In this document: positions 28,332 through 37,626 of the stretch, piece by piece
Layout: each line of letters opens with the position of its first letter
Numbering within the stretch: the stretch's first letter is position 1
Assembly: GCF_001673315.1 (NCBI RefSeq)
Contig: NZ_LZLQ01000086.1
Coordinates: forward strand, 1-64,000
DNA from: Mycobacterium asiaticum
Lineage (GTDB): Bacteria > Actinomycetota > Actinomycetes > Mycobacteriales > Mycobacteriaceae
DNA: 64,000 bases
Reading direction: 5' to 3'
The notes under the pieces: generated by a model
Databases searched by the model: none
What the model was told of the DNA's origin: nothing
What the model saw: only the letters and a program-made list of their open reading frames with translations
Program-made: the position numbers and the translations under genes

Positions 28332-29503
28332 TCATCGTTGTCGGCATCGGCGCCGACGGCATGTCCGGCCTATGCATGGAGTCGGCTTACGAATTGCGGC
28401 GCGCCACAATCATTTACGGATCCAAGCGGCAACTCGACCTGCTCGATGACACCGTGGTTGCCACGCGGCGTGAATGGCCATCCCCGCTGCTGCCTGCGTT
28501 GGAGCGAATCCTCGAGGACGCAGCCGGTGACATCCACGTCATCGCCAGCGGCGACCCGCTGCTGCACGGAATCGGCGGGACCCTGATCCGACGCTTCGGA
28601 AACGACAACGTCCGGGTCCTGCCGCACGTGTCGTCGGTGACCCTGGCCTGTGCGCGGATGGGCTGGAGCGTCCATGACACCGAAGTGATCAGCCTGGTCA
28701 CGGCCGAGCCGCCTACGGCGGTGCGACGTGGGGGACAGGCAATTGTGCTGTCCCGCAACCGGACTACCCCAACGGCGCTGGCGTCGCTGCTGGCCGCCTA
28801 CGGGCGCAGCGAGTCAGAGTTCACCGTGCTGGAGCAACTCGGCGGCCCGTGCGAGCGTCGTCGGGACGGCACCGCCGGGGACTGGGCCAACCATGCACCC
28901 GTGGATGTCGACGACCTCAACGTGCTCGCCATCCGCTATCTGCCCGACGAGCGCGTCAGACATCTGCCCGACGACGCGTTCGCCCACGACGGTCAGATCA
29001 CCAAGTACGGTATCCGGGCGCTCACGTTGGCGGCGCTTGCTCCTGTTCCAGGAGAAAGGCTTTGGGATGTCGGTGCGGGTTCCGGCAGCATCTCCGTCGA
29101 GTGGTGTCGCAGTTTTCGGGGTTGTACCGCGGTGGCATTCGAACGAGACGAGCGTCGCCGCACCAGAATTGCCGACAACGCCGCCGCAAACGGTGTGACC
29201 ATCGAGACGCGCGGTGCTGCGCCGGATGGATTCGACGGCGCGCCACTTCCGTCGGCAATCTTCATCGGTGGTGGTCTGACCCGTCCCGGCTTGCTCGACT
29301 CCTGCCTCAAATTTCTGCCCGTCGGCGGGCGCCTGGTGGCGAATGCGGTGACCGTGGAATCGGAAGCCGTTTTGGCGCAAGCCCGTTCACAACACGGCGG
29401 CGAGTTGCGGCGATTCCAGCATTACCACGCTGAACCGCTGGGCGGCTTCACCGGCTGGCGCCCGCAGCATCCGGTCACCCAGTGGGCGGTGGTACAGCGG
29501 TGA
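28328..29503 (+). CDS. cobL: Precorrin-6Y C5,15-methyltransferase (decarboxylating) CobL
   Basis: Bifunctional corrin-ring enzyme that methylates C5 and C15 and removes the C12 acetate carboxyl. The 391-residue protein has a CbiE-like tetrapyrrole methylase domain (about 1-200, with VGIGADG at the start) and a CbiT-like class I methyltransferase domain with GAGSGS at 249-254. ATG 28328 overlaps the upstream stop, and its own stop overlaps the cobM GTG. Confidence 0.95.
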   Translation: MIIVVGIGADGMSGLCMESAYELRRATIIYGSKRQLDLLDDTVVATRREWPSPLLPALERILEDAAGDIHVIASGDPLLHGIGGTLIRRFGNDNVRVLPHVSSVTLACARMGWSVHDTEVISLVTAEPPTAVRRGGQAIVLSRNRTTPTALASLLAAYGRSESEFTVLEQLGGPCERRRDGTAGDWANHAPVDVDDLNVLAIRYLPDERVRHLPDDAFAHDGQITKYGIRALTLAALAPVPGERLWDVGAGSGSISVEWCRSFRGCTAVAFERDERRRTRIADNAAANGVTIETRGAAPDGFDGAPLPSAIFIGGGLTRPGLLDSCLKFLPVGGRLVANAVTVESEAVLAQARSQHGGELRRFQHYHAEPLGGFTGWRPQHPVTQWAVVQR

Positions 29504-30249
29504 CGGTGTATTTCATCGGTGCCGGGCCGGGTGCGGCGGATCTCATCACCGTCCGCGGCCTGCGGCTGCTCCAAACGTGTCCGGTGTGTCTTTATGCCGG
29601 TTCGATCATGCCCAAAGACCTGCTGGCCCACTGCCCGTCCGATGCCAAGGTCGTCGATACCGGTCCACTTACCCTGGACCAGATCATCAACGAACTCACC
29701 GACGCCGATGTCGCCGGCTACGACGTGGCGCGCTTGCACTCCGGTGACCCCTCCTTGTACAGCGCCTTGGCTGAGCAGTGCCGCCGGCTCGACGCCGTGG
29801 GCATCGGTTACGAGATCGTCCCCGGGGTGCCGGCTTTCGCGGCCGCGGCGGCGGCACTCAAGCGTGAACTCACCGTCCCCGGGGTGGCGCAGACCGTCAC
29901 GCTGACCCGGGTGTCGACGCTGTCCACGGCCATGCCGCCCGGCGAAGACCTACCGACGCTCGCCGCAAGTGGTGCCACCCTGGTTCTGCATCTTGCCGCG
30001 GCCCAGATCGACGCCATCGTTCCGCAGCTGCTGGCCGGTGGATACCCACCCGAAACACCGGTAGCGGTGGTCGCTTTCGCCAGTTGGCCGCAACAGACCG
30101 TGCTGCGCGGCACGCTCACCGACATTGCCGCACAGATGCGTCAGGCCGGCATCACCAAGACCGCCGTGATCGTCGTCGGTGACGTGCTCGCCGCCGACGG
30201 TTTCACCGACAGCTATCTGTATTCAGCGGCCAGACGTAAGGACCACTGA
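29500..30249 (+). CDS. cobM: Precorrin-4 C11-methyltransferase CobM
   Basis: SAM-dependent tetrapyrrole methylase acting at C11 in the aerobic cobalamin route. The GTG at 29500 overlaps the cobL stop and gives 249 residues starting VTVYFIGAGPGAADLITVRG, the typical SAM-site start. LHSGDPSLYSA is the second conserved methylase motif. The final A of its stop is the first base of the cobK start codon. Confidence 0.95.
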   Translation: MTVYFIGAGPGAADLITVRGLRLLQTCPVCLYAGSIMPKDLLAHCPSDAKVVDTGPLTLDQIINELTDADVAGYDVARLHSGDPSLYSALAEQCRRLDAVGIGYEIVPGVPAFAAAAAALKRELTVPGVAQTVTLTRVSTLSTAMPPGEDLPTLAASGATLVLHLAAAQIDAIVPQLLAGGYPPETPVAVVAFASWPQQTVLRGTLTDIAAQMRQAGITKTAVIVVGDVLAADGFTDSYLYSAARRKDH

Positions 30250-30989
30250 TGCGGGTGTTGCTGCTCGGTGGCACCGCCGAAGGGCGTGCGCTGGCCGAAG
30301 TCCTGCATCCGGATGTGGACATCATCAGCTCGCTCGCGGGGCGCGTCCCTGACCCGGCGTTGCCGGCAGGGCCGGTGCGCATCGGCGGCTTCGGTGGCGT
30401 CGACGGACTGCGTCGGTGGCTGCGCGAGGAACGCATCGATGCGGTCGTCGACGCCACCCACCCGTTTGCGGCCACCATGACCGCGCACGCCGCACAGGTA
30501 TGCCGCGAATTGTCGCTGCCGCATCTGGTGCTGGCCCGACCACCGTGGGATCCGGGTGCGGCCACGGTCGTGGCCTCGGACAGGGAGGCAGCCGAAGAGG
30601 TTGCGAAACAGAACTATTCACGAGTCTTCCTGACCACCGGCCGGTCGGCGGTGGGGGCTTTCGCCGGCAGCGACGCGTGGTTTCTCATTCGCGCGGTGAC
30701 CGCGCCTGAGCACATGCAGCTGCCGCGCCGCTATGAGCTGTTGCTGTCCCGCGGTCCCTACCGGTACGAGGACGAACGTCGACTGCTTGCCGAATACCGG
30801 ATCGAGGCCCTGGTGACCAAGAACAGCGGCGGCGCGATGACCAGAGGCAAGCTGGATGCGGCCGCCGCGCTGCAGATTCCCGTCGTGATGGTGGCCCGTC
30901 CGCCGCTGCCGGGTGGCGTGCAAACGGTCGGCACCGTTGCCGACGCGGCGCGCTGGGTTACCGGCCTGAGCCGCCGGTTCACGCACTGA
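30249..30989 (+). CDS. cobK: Precorrin-6A reductase CobK
   Basis: NADPH-dependent reductase of precorrin-6A, 246 residues. The N-terminal LLLGGTAEGRALAEVL is the conserved nucleotide-binding start of CobK/CbiJ. DATHPFAATMTAHA and the late TKNSGGAMTRGKLDAA are family blocks. It is the last gene of the SDR-cobL-cobM-cobK operon. M. tuberculosis has sigC next to cobK; here the next gene is a PPE gene. Confidence 0.95.
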   Translation: MRVLLLGGTAEGRALAEVLHPDVDIISSLAGRVPDPALPAGPVRIGGFGGVDGLRRWLREERIDAVVDATHPFAATMTAHAAQVCRELSLPHLVLARPPWDPGAATVVASDREAAEEVAKQNYSRVFLTTGRSAVGAFAGSDAWFLIRAVTAPEHMQLPRRYELLLSRGPYRYEDERRLLAEYRIEALVTKNSGGAMTRGKLDAAAALQIPVVMVARPPLPGGVQTVGTVADAARWVTGLSRRFTH

Positions 30990-31085
30990 TCACACCCGGT
31001 GCATACGAAGCGCACATAAATTTTTTGGTACTGAAGCAAATTGCGGGGAACCGACGCGCACCTAGATCCGACTACTGATACGGAA

Positions 31086-31106
31086 GCCGCTCACAGCCCG
31101 AGCGGC
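31086..31106 (+). terminator. Hairpin after cobK operon
   Basis: Perfect 7-bp inverted repeat GCCGCTC/GAGCGGC with a 7-base loop, in the 160-base gap between cobK and the PPE gene. No U-run follows, so it could be a mycobacterial-type terminator or a structured leader of the PPE message. Confidence 0.35.
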
Positions 31107-31149
31107 TCTGGGGGAGGTAGGGCGTGGTGCTGCATGCAGGTCTGCGGCA

Positions 31150-32646
31150 ATGACGGCTCCGCTGTGGTTCGCCATGCCGCCAGAGGTGCCTTCGGCCCTA
31201 CTGAGCAGCGGTCCCGGACCGGAGTCGCTGCTGGGGGCCGCGCAGGCGTGGTCGTCATTGAGTGCGACCTACGCGGAGGCGGCGGACGAACTCGCTCAGT
31301 TGCTGGGCGCGGTTCACAGCGCCTGGGACGGGCCCACCGCCGAAGGCTATGTGGCCGCCCACGGCCCCTATCTGGCATGGCTGCTGGACACCGCCGCGAA
31401 GAGCTCGGCGGCGGCCGCCACGCACGAGACGGCCGCCGGTGCCTACACCGCGGCGTTAGCCAACATGCCCACCCTGGCCGAGCTCGCCGCCAACCATGCC
31501 GTCCACGCGGCGCTGGTGGCAACCAACTTCTTCGGGCTCAACACCATTCCGATCGCGCTCAACGAAGCCGACTACGTGCGGATGTGGGTGCAGGCTGCCG
31601 AAACGATGACGGCGTATCAGGCGGTCGCGGAGTCCGCGCTCAACGCCGCGCCCGCCACCGCGCCGGCGCCGCGGATCGTTTCCCAGCACGCTGACACCAC
31701 CCAGGCGACCGCCGCGTCCACGACGTGGCAGGACCAGCTTGCGGCAGTCATCCAGCAGTACACCTCGAACTTTGCCTGGCCGGTCTCCAAGGATCTCAAT
31801 CCCGGCGGGTGGCCGATCCCGGCCGTGCCCTTCGCCAACGGGCTCAGCGCCGCGCTGGGGCAGATTCCCGGCATCTCCCCGGTGCTCGCCACCGCATTGG
31901 CGTGGGCGACTTTCCACACATTGATGATTTTCTGGCCATTCGGCCAGCAGGCAGTGGCATTGGCGGTGTCGCTCGCCCCGGCCTTCGTCGTCGCTTCGGG
32001 TCTGGGTGCGGTGGGACTGGGGGCGGCGGGCGTGGGAGCCGCGGGCATCGCCATTCCGCTCTCGGTGGCGACGCCGCTGGCCGCAGCCACCGCGACGCCG
32101 GCCGGTGTGCCGGTGCCACCGACGGCGGGACCCGCCTCGACGGTTGTCAGCCAGGCTCCGCTGACCTCAGGCAACGTGGCGCCCAGTGCCGCGCCGACGA
32201 TGGGTGTGGGACCGGCCGGTGGCGGTCCCACAGGCTTCGGACCGACCCTCACCGATCCGACCGGGGCCACCGCGGGCATCTCCGATTCCCTGTACGCGGT
32301 GGGCCTTTCGGAGCTGGCCGCCCGCACCGCCGCCGGCGGTCGCGCGCGTCGCCAGGCTCCCGAGTCGGCACCCGACGAGGCAACCGCACCCGCGCCGGCG
32401 ACAACTCCGGCAGACGAACGGGCTCGGCGCCGTCGGCACCGCACGGCGACGGCGAAGGATCACGGCAACCGTTACGAATTCCTGGCGGCCGACACCCCGG
32501 TGGCGCCGTCCGAGGAAGGTGCGGGACCGTTCGGATTTGCCGGTGCCGCCATCAGACCAGGTGCGGCTCGCGCGGCGGGGTTGGTCGCCTTGGCCGACGA
32601 CACGCCGCTGCCGATGCTGCCCACCACCTGGGACGGCGACGCCTGA
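31150..32646 (+). CDS. PPE family protein, PPW subgroup
   Basis: A 498-residue PPE protein, probably secreted by an ESX system. The PPE domain spans about residues 8-185 ([10 protein letters not shown] to the [11 protein letters not shown] region). A hydrophobic middle follows (about 255-325), then a Pro/Ala linker with an Arg-rich patch at about 425-432. The PPW markers are GFAGA at 462-466 and PMLPTTW at 488-494. ATG 31150 has a second in-frame ATG at residue 9 as an alternative. It lies between cobK and blaC, where M. tuberculosis has sigC on the opposite strand, so it marks an insertion or replacement. No PE partner is visible. Confidence 0.93.
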   Translation: MTAPLWFAMPPEVPSALLSSGPGPESLLGAAQAWSSLSATYAEAADELAQLLGAVHSAWDGPTAEGYVAAHGPYLAWLLDTAAKSSAAAATHETAAGAYTAALANMPTLAELAANHAVHAALVATNFFGLNTIPIALNEADYVRMWVQAAETMTAYQAVAESALNAAPATAPAPRIVSQHADTTQATAASTTWQDQLAAVIQQYTSNFAWPVSKDLNPGGWPIPAVPFANGLSAALGQIPGISPVLATALAWATFHTLMIFWPFGQQAVALAVSLAPAFVVASGLGAVGLGAAGVGAAGIAIPLSVATPLAAATATPAGVPVPPTAGPASTVVSQAPLTSGNVAPSAAPTMGVGPAGGGPTGFGPTLTDPTGATAGISDSLYAVGLSELAARTAAGGRARRQAPESAPDEATAPAPATTPADERARRRRHRTATAKDHGNRYEFLAADTPVAPSEEGAGPFGFAGAAIRPGAARAAGLVALADDTPLPMLPTTWDGDA

Positions 32647-32662
32647 CACACTGTTGCCCGAA

Positions 32663-33577
32663 ATGGGTATATCGACTTCAATCTGGACCCGCCGTCAAGC
32701 GTTCTCGGTCGCCGCTGGGGTCTTGGTGTCCGGATGTGCGCGTCCCGGGGCCGGCCGTCCCACGACGCCGACCACCACCAAAGCTTCGCCGGACCTGTCC
32801 CGGCGTTTCGGCGACCTGGAGCGCAGATACGGGGGCAGGGTCGGTGTATACGTCCCGGAGACAGCGACGACGACGGCGCTCGCCTACCGGGCCGACGAGC
32901 GGTTCGCCTTCTGCTCGACGTTCAAAGCGCCGCTGGTCGCCGCAGTGCTGCACCAGTATCCGCTTGCTCATCTGGACACGCTGGTCACCTACACCAGATC
33001 CGACATCAACTCCACGTCGCCGGTGACCGAGCAGCACGTCGGATCCGGAATGACCGTCCGACAGCTGTGCGATGCCGCAATCCGCCACAGCGACGGCACC
33101 GCGGCCAACCTGTTGCTTTCTCAAATCGGCGGTCCGGCGGGTTTCACCGGCTATCTGCGCGGCCTGGGCGACGGTGTCAGTCGGCTCGACCAGGCCGAGC
33201 CGGAACTGAACCGCGACGCCCCGACCGACGACCGGGACACCACGACGCCGCGCGCCATGGCCTCCGTCTTCCAACAGCTTGTGCTAGGTGATGCCCTGCC
33301 GGCGGACAAGCGCACGCTGCTGGTCGATTGGATGATGCGTAACACCACCGGCGACAACAGGATTCGAGCCGCATTCCCGGACTGGAAGGTCGCCGACAAG
33401 ACCGGATCGGGTGATTACGGGCGCACCAACGACGTTGCGGTGGCGTGGTCGCCGGGCGGAGTGCCCCACGTGATCGCGATCTACTCCGACTGCACCGCTG
33501 GCGGGTACGACGCTCAACCGGACGAGGCCGTCGTCGCCGATGCCGCGCGCATCGTGGTGTCCGCGATCGGGACTTAG
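32663..33577 (+). CDS. blaC: Class A beta-lactamase BlaC, Tat lipoprotein
   Basis: Hydrolyses beta-lactams outside the cytoplasmic membrane. From ATG 32663 it has 304 residues. The leader has twin Arg (TRRQAF, 10-11) and a lipobox LVSGC with Cys25, so export by Tat and lipidation are predicted. Catalytic motifs are S85-TF-K88, SDG at 143-145 (mycobacterial variant of SDN), EPELN with Glu179 (general base) and KTG at 246-248. It converges on cobIJ with a 15-base gap; the Rv2067c methyltransferase gene found there in M. tuberculosis is absent. Confidence 0.96.
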   Translation: MGISTSIWTRRQAFSVAAGVLVSGCARPGAGRPTTPTTTKASPDLSRRFGDLERRYGGRVGVYVPETATTTALAYRADERFAFCSTFKAPLVAAVLHQYPLAHLDTLVTYTRSDINSTSPVTEQHVGSGMTVRQLCDAAIRHSDGTAANLLLSQIGGPAGFTGYLRGLGDGVSRLDQAEPELNRDAPTDDRDTTTPRAMASVFQQLVLGDALPADKRTLLVDWMMRNTTGDNRIRAAFPDWKVADKTGSGDYGRTNDVAVAWSPGGVPHVIAIYSDCTAGGYDAQPDEAVVADAARIVVSAIGT

Positions 33578-33592
33578 CCGGGATGATTGGGC

Positions 33593-35065
33593 TCAGCCGG
33601 GATAGCGCCGCGGAGTGAACACCCGATCGCCGAAATCGGTTGACTGCCACTGTGTTTGAGATGATCCGACGATGAGCAGGCAGCGCATGTCGACATCGGC
33701 GTGGTGCAACTCGGCCAACGGCACCACCCGGACGTCCTCGTCGGGTCCGGACACATTGCGGCCGATCACCACCGGCGTGCTGGGATCACGATGTTTGAGC
33801 AGCACGTCCCGCGCGGCGCCGACCTGCCAGGTCCGGGATTTCGAGGCCGGGTTGTAGATGGCGAGCACCAGATCTGCTGCCGCGGCGGCGTCAAGCCGCG
33901 CGGCGATGACGTCCCACGGCTTGAGCCGATCGGACAGCGAGATCACCGCGTAGTCGTGCCCCAGCGGGGCGCCGACCCGGCTGGCTACCGCCTGGGCGGC
34001 AGTCATCGCCGGAATCACCCGAACCTGCACTGTCGGCCACTGTTTGGCTTCCTCGAGCACCGCGGTGGCCATGGCGAACACCCCCGGGTCACCCGACGAC
34101 ACCACGGCCACGGCGTGGCCCTGCTCGGCTAGCGTGCAGGCCAGCCGCGCGCGGGCCGGTTCGTCGGTGTTGTCGCTGGCGTGGCGGCGCTGCCCGGCGC
34201 GGGCGGGCACCCGGTCCAGATAGCCGCCGTAGCCGATCAGGTCGGTCGCCCCGGCCAGCTCACGTCGGCTTTGTGGCGTCATCCACTCGGTGCCGCCCGG
34301 CCCCAAGCCCACCACCGCGACCGACCCTGCCAACCGGGGCCGACGCCGGCCGCCCGGCAGCATGGCCAGCGAGAAATAGGGGACGCTGGACTCGTCGACG
34401 TCCGCGGCGGCCAGCACGCGCTGGCCCGGGGTGCTGGCCCGCTCCACATAGAACGTGTCGTCGAGTTGTCCTGATGCCGAAAGCGCTTCGCGCACATTGT
34501 GATACGACCGGCCCAACTTCAGGATCACCGCCGCGTCCGCGTCGGCAAGCCGACGGGTCAATTCACCCACCGGCAGCGTGCCGGGCAGCACCGACAAGAC
34601 CTCGTCGCCGGCCACCAGTGGGGTGGCGACGGCGGCCGAGGCGGCGCTCACCGACGTCACCCCCGGGACGATCACCGCGTCGTATCGCTCCGTCAACCTC
34701 GTGTGCAGATGCATGTAGGAGCTGTAGAACAGGGGGTCGCCCTCGGCGAGCAGCGCCACATTGCGCCCGGCGGTCAGGTGCGCGGCGATCCGCTGGGTGG
34801 CCTCGACGTAGAAGTCCTCCAGCGCGCCTGCGTAACCGCCCGGATGGTCGGTCGTCTCGGTGGTCACCGGATACACCAGGTGTTCCTCGATCTGCCCCGG
34901 GCGCAGGTACGGCTCGGCGATACCGCGTGCGATGCTGCGGCCGTGGCGGGCGCTGTGGTAGGCCACCACGTCGGCCTCGCCGATCACGCGGGCCGCCTTG
35001 ACCGTCACCAACTCCGGGTCACCGGGTCCCAGCCCGACGCCCCACAGCGTGCCTCGCTGCGTCAT
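33593..35065 (-). CDS. cobIJ: Fused precorrin-2 C20-/precorrin-3B C17-methyltransferase CobIJ
   Basis: Two tetrapyrrole methylases in one chain of 490 residues. The CobI half (about 1-240) starts [17 protein letters not shown]. The CobJ half (about 245-490) starts [17 protein letters not shown] and contains [15 protein letters not shown] 35065 overlaps the cobH stop in ATGA; a longer frame reading back through cobH is a shadow. M. tuberculosis CobIJ is similarly fused (508 residues). Last gene of the cobG-H-IJ operon. Confidence 0.95.
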   Translation of the reverse strand: MTQRGTLWGVGLGPGDPELVTVKAARVIGEADVVAYHSARHGRSIARGIAEPYLRPGQIEEHLVYPVTTETTDHPGGYAGALEDFYVEATQRIAAHLTAGRNVALLAEGDPLFYSSYMHLHTRLTERYDAVIVPGVTSVSAASAAVATPLVAGDEVLSVLPGTLPVGELTRRLADADAAVILKLGRSYHNVREALSASGQLDDTFYVERASTPGQRVLAAADVDESSVPYFSLAMLPGGRRRPRLAGSVAVVGLGPGGTEWMTPQSRRELAGATDLIGYGGYLDRVPARAGQRRHASDNTDEPARARLACTLAEQGHAVAVVSSGDPGVFAMATAVLEEAKQWPTVQVRVIPAMTAAQAVASRVGAPLGHDYAVISLSDRLKPWDVIAARLDAAAAADLVLAIYNPASKSRTWQVGAARDVLLKHRDPSTPVVIGRNVSGPDEDVRVVPLAELHHADVDMRCLLIVGSSQTQWQSTDFGDRVFTPRRYPG

Positions 35066-35688
35066 TCGCGTTCGGTCGCTATCGCGTTGACGGCGGCGGC
35101 GGCCATGGCGCTGCCACCTCGTCGTCCCAGCACCACCAGATACGACATGCCCCGCGGGCGTTCCACCAGTTCCTGCTTTGACTGTGCGGAACCCACGAAT
35201 CCGACCGGCCCGCCCAGCACGGCCGCGGGCGCCGGGGCGCCGTCGTCGATCAGCTCCAGCAGGCGGAACAGCGCGGTGGGGGCATTTCCGACGGCCACGA
35301 CGGCGCCGTCGAGGTGCTCGGCCCACAACTCGACGCCGGCCGCTGACCTGGTCGTCTGTCGAGTGGCGGCCAGGTCCGCCGCGCGTGGGTCGGCGACCAA
35401 CGACACGACCTCGTTGCCGGCCGGCAACCGCGCGGTGGTGATGCCTGCCGCCACCATCGAGGAATCGCAGAGCACCGGTGCACCGCCGCGCAGGGCCGCA
35501 CCGGCCCGGGCGACGACGTCGTCGGTGAAGGCCACGTGCTCGGCGACGTCGACCTGGCCGCAGGTATGGATCAACCGGACGACCACCCGCTCGACGTCGG
35601 CGGGGAAGCGCGTCAGGTCGGCTTCGGCACGGATGGTCGCGAACGACTGCCGGTAGATCTCCGCGGCGTCGCGGATGTAGTCGAGCAC
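35062..35688 (-). CDS. cobH: Precorrin-8X methylmutase CobH
   Basis: Moves the C11 methyl to C12, forming hydrogenobyrinic acid. The 208-residue length equals the M. tuberculosis protein. The catalytic His is His41 in RLIHTCG. The block [10 protein letters not shown] and the later [12 protein letters not shown] are family signatures. It starts 9 bases after cobG ends and overlaps cobIJ by four bases. Confidence 0.96.
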   Translation of the reverse strand: MLDYIRDAAEIYRQSFATIRAEADLTRFPADVERVVVRLIHTCGQVDVAEHVAFTDDVVARAGAALRGGAPVLCDSSMVAAGITTARLPAGNEVVSLVADPRAADLAATRQTTRSAAGVELWAEHLDGAVVAVGNAPTALFRLLELIDDGAPAPAAVLGGPVGFVGSAQSKQELVERPRGMSYLVVLGRRGGSAMAAAAVNAIATERE

Positions 35689-35697
35689 CCGCCCACC

Positions 35698-36789
35698 TTA
35701 AGACCTGAGAACCCGGTACCCCGTCCCGGTGGCGACCAGTACCTCACCGGTCGGTGGACTGCCGCACGCGCGTTCGCAACCCACGAAGTGCCGGTGCACC
35801 GGGTACGCCGGATCCAAAGCAGCCGTGACGTCGGCCCGCACGTCGGACGCCGACTGCGCGCAACCGGGGCTGCCGGTACACGCGCTCACCGTCAGCCAGG
35901 GGGAGTTTTCGTCAAACACCAGACCCAGCGGCGCCAACACCCGCAGCGAGACATCGGCGACCTCTTCGCTGAGATCGCACACCAGCACCGTGCGCCATGG
36001 CGTGATCACGATGGGGGCTTCGATCGCCGCGAGAAACTCGGCTACGCGGGCCGGCAGGACCCCTAGCGGGACCGCGGCGCCGAGCGCCACCTTGCCGTCA
36101 TCCTGCGGTATCCAACCGACCGGCGCCTTCGCGGCGGGCCAGCCGGCGCCGAGTTCGGCACCCGGCAACAGGTCGTCGATGCTAGCCAGTTCGGTTACCC
36201 GCCAAGCCTTTCCGCGTACATCAACAAAGCGCAACGCGATCTCGACCAGGCTTGCAGTGACGTCGGTGGTCCGCAAGCCGGTATCGCGGCCGGCCAACAG
36301 TATCGATGCCTGGCCGTCCGGTAACGCGTACACACCGAGGTCGGCACCGAGGCCCGACACGTCGCCGCGGCCGTCGTCCAGACTGAACCAGAACCGGCCA
36401 CCCAGTTCGGCCAGGCGAGGCTCACCGCAGATGGCCGCGTCCAGTTCGCTGACCCATGGCCGCACGTCCGCGTTGCCGCCGACCCGACCGGACAGCGGTG
36501 ACGCCACGATGTTGCGCACGCGCTCGTGGGTTGCCGACGGCAACAACCCGGCTCCCGCGATCCTTTGGGCAACCGCATTGACATCGGAGATCGCGCGCAA
36601 TTGCAGGTTGCCGCGCGCGGTCAACTCCAGCGTTCCCGAACCGAACTCCTGGGCCGCGCCCGCCAGCGCAGCCAACTGAGCCGCGCTGATCATGCCGCCC
36701 GGCAAACGCACCCGCAGCAGCGCACCGTCGGCGGCCTGGTGCACCTGCAGCGCGCCCGGGCAGGCATCGGAGTCGCGGGTCCTGGACAT
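35698..36789 (-). CDS. cobG: Precorrin-3B synthase CobG
   Basis: Oxygen-dependent hydroxylase and lactonase of the aerobic pathway, related to sulfite/nitrite reductases. The 363-residue protein has the two half-domains of that fold. The iron-sulfur/siroheme-type Cys ligands are Cys304, Cys310, Cys338 and Cys342 (ACTGSPGC and VGCERAC). Its presence shows the aerobic cobalamin route. It is the first gene of cobG-H-IJ, divergent from the hydrolase at 36855, with only 65 bases between the starts. No B12 riboswitch fits in that space. Confidence 0.95.
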   Translation of the reverse strand: MSRTRDSDACPGALQVHQAADGALLRVRLPGGMISAAQLAALAGAAQEFGSGTLELTARGNLQLRAISDVNAVAQRIAGAGLLPSATHERVRNIVASPLSGRVGGNADVRPWVSELDAAICGEPRLAELGGRFWFSLDDGRGDVSGLGADLGVYALPDGQASILLAGRDTGLRTTDVTASLVEIALRFVDVRGKAWRVTELASIDDLLPGAELGAGWPAAKAPVGWIPQDDGKVALGAAVPLGVLPARVAEFLAAIEAPIVITPWRTVLVCDLSEEVADVSLRVLAPLGLVFDENSPWLTVSACTGSPGCAQSASDVRADVTAALDPAYPVHRHFVGCERACGSPPTGEVLVATGTGYRVLRS

Positions 36790-36854
36790 CTATCCACGGT
36801 ACGGCGTAACGCGGCTGGTGATTGGATCACTGCGGAAGGGGCAACCATGTCTTC

Positions 36855-37526
36855 ATGGAGACGGTGGAATACGCCCCCGGACGGTCGGCCGATGTCTTCG
36901 GCGATGCACACCAGCCCACAATCCTGCTGTGGCACGGCATGCAAACCGACGCCCGTGCCGCCGTTCGGCCACTCGCCGATTTGCTGGCCGGGCATGGCGC
37001 CGCAGTGGTCGCACCGGACTGGAACTCCCACGCCGACGACGGCGGGCGGGCGGACCTGCTGGGCTCGCTGCAGTTGGCCCGCGAGCACGGCAGCAACGCC
37101 GATGGCATCGTGTTGGTCGGCTGGTCCCTAGGGGGCGCTGCCGCGGCCGGCCTGACCTTTGCCGCCTCGCACCACGATGTGGTTGTCGCACATACAGTTT
37201 GCTTGGCCGGTGCATTCATGGCGCCCGATCCGATCTCGGGGCGAGAGCTCACTGAGTTGATGCCCGAAGAGGTCGGTTCACCGTTCACCCTGCTGCATGG
37301 ATCGGCCGACGACGCGGTACCGGTGGCGGCAAGCCGAGAGTTCGCCGCTGCTCTGAACCAGCGCGGCTGGCCGGTTGAGTTCGCGGAGTTGGCGGCCGAC
37401 CACGGGTCGATTGCCGGGGCCGAATACGACGCGGCGGCCGACCGGTACGTGCCCGCAACGGGGGCAGCGGCTCAGCACGTGGCGGCTGATGTCGCCGCGC
37501 GGATCGCGGCCGTGATCGGCCACTGA
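36855..37526 (+). CDS. Small alpha/beta hydrolase
   Basis: A 223-residue dienelactone-hydrolase-sized esterase. The nucleophile is Ser91 in GWSLGG, the acid is Asp152 or Asp153 in HGSADD and the base is His183 in ADHGSIAG. The oxyanion region is LLWHGMQ. ATG 36855 is chosen because GAAGGGG lies upstream; the frame is open back to a TTG at 36822. It is followed after 100 bases by the flavoprotein at 37627 and may belong to the same catabolic block. The substrate is unknown. Confidence 0.8.
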   Translation: METVEYAPGRSADVFGDAHQPTILLWHGMQTDARAAVRPLADLLAGHGAAVVAPDWNSHADDGGRADLLGSLQLAREHGSNADGIVLVGWSLGGAAAAGLTFAASHHDVVVAHTVCLAGAFMAPDPISGRELTELMPEEVGSPFTLLHGSADDAVPVAASREFAAALNQRGWPVEFAELAADHGSIAGAEYDAAADRYVPATGAAAQHVAADVAARIAAVIGH

Positions 37527-37550
37527 CCGTCGAGGCCACCCGCAAATTTG

Positions 37551-37564
37551 AGTAGTTGACTACT
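37551..37564. promoter_or_regulatory. Palindrome AGTAGT-TG-ACTACT, candidate operator
   Basis: A 14-bp inverted repeat with 6-bp arms, weakly extended by TTTG on the left and TTAAG on the right. It lies 63 bases before the FAD monooxygenase start and includes a -35-like TTGACT. This is the usual place for a TetR/MarR-type operator, but no regulator gene adjoins it. Confidence 0.45.
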
Positions 37565-37626
37565 TAAGCGCTGGCCCCAGCCGCGCAGCACACTTCGGAC
37601 AGGCTACGAACGGTCAGGAGTGTGCA

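Noticed and set aside
31041..31694. A 217-codon frame over the PPE start
   Set aside because: Out-of-frame shadow of the PPE gene; Arg/Gly-rich with no start support.
36790..36854. Cobalamin riboswitch upstream of cobG
   Set aside because: Only 65 bases separate the divergent starts, too short for the aptamer, and no B12-box-like sequence was seen. The region before cobN is also too short.
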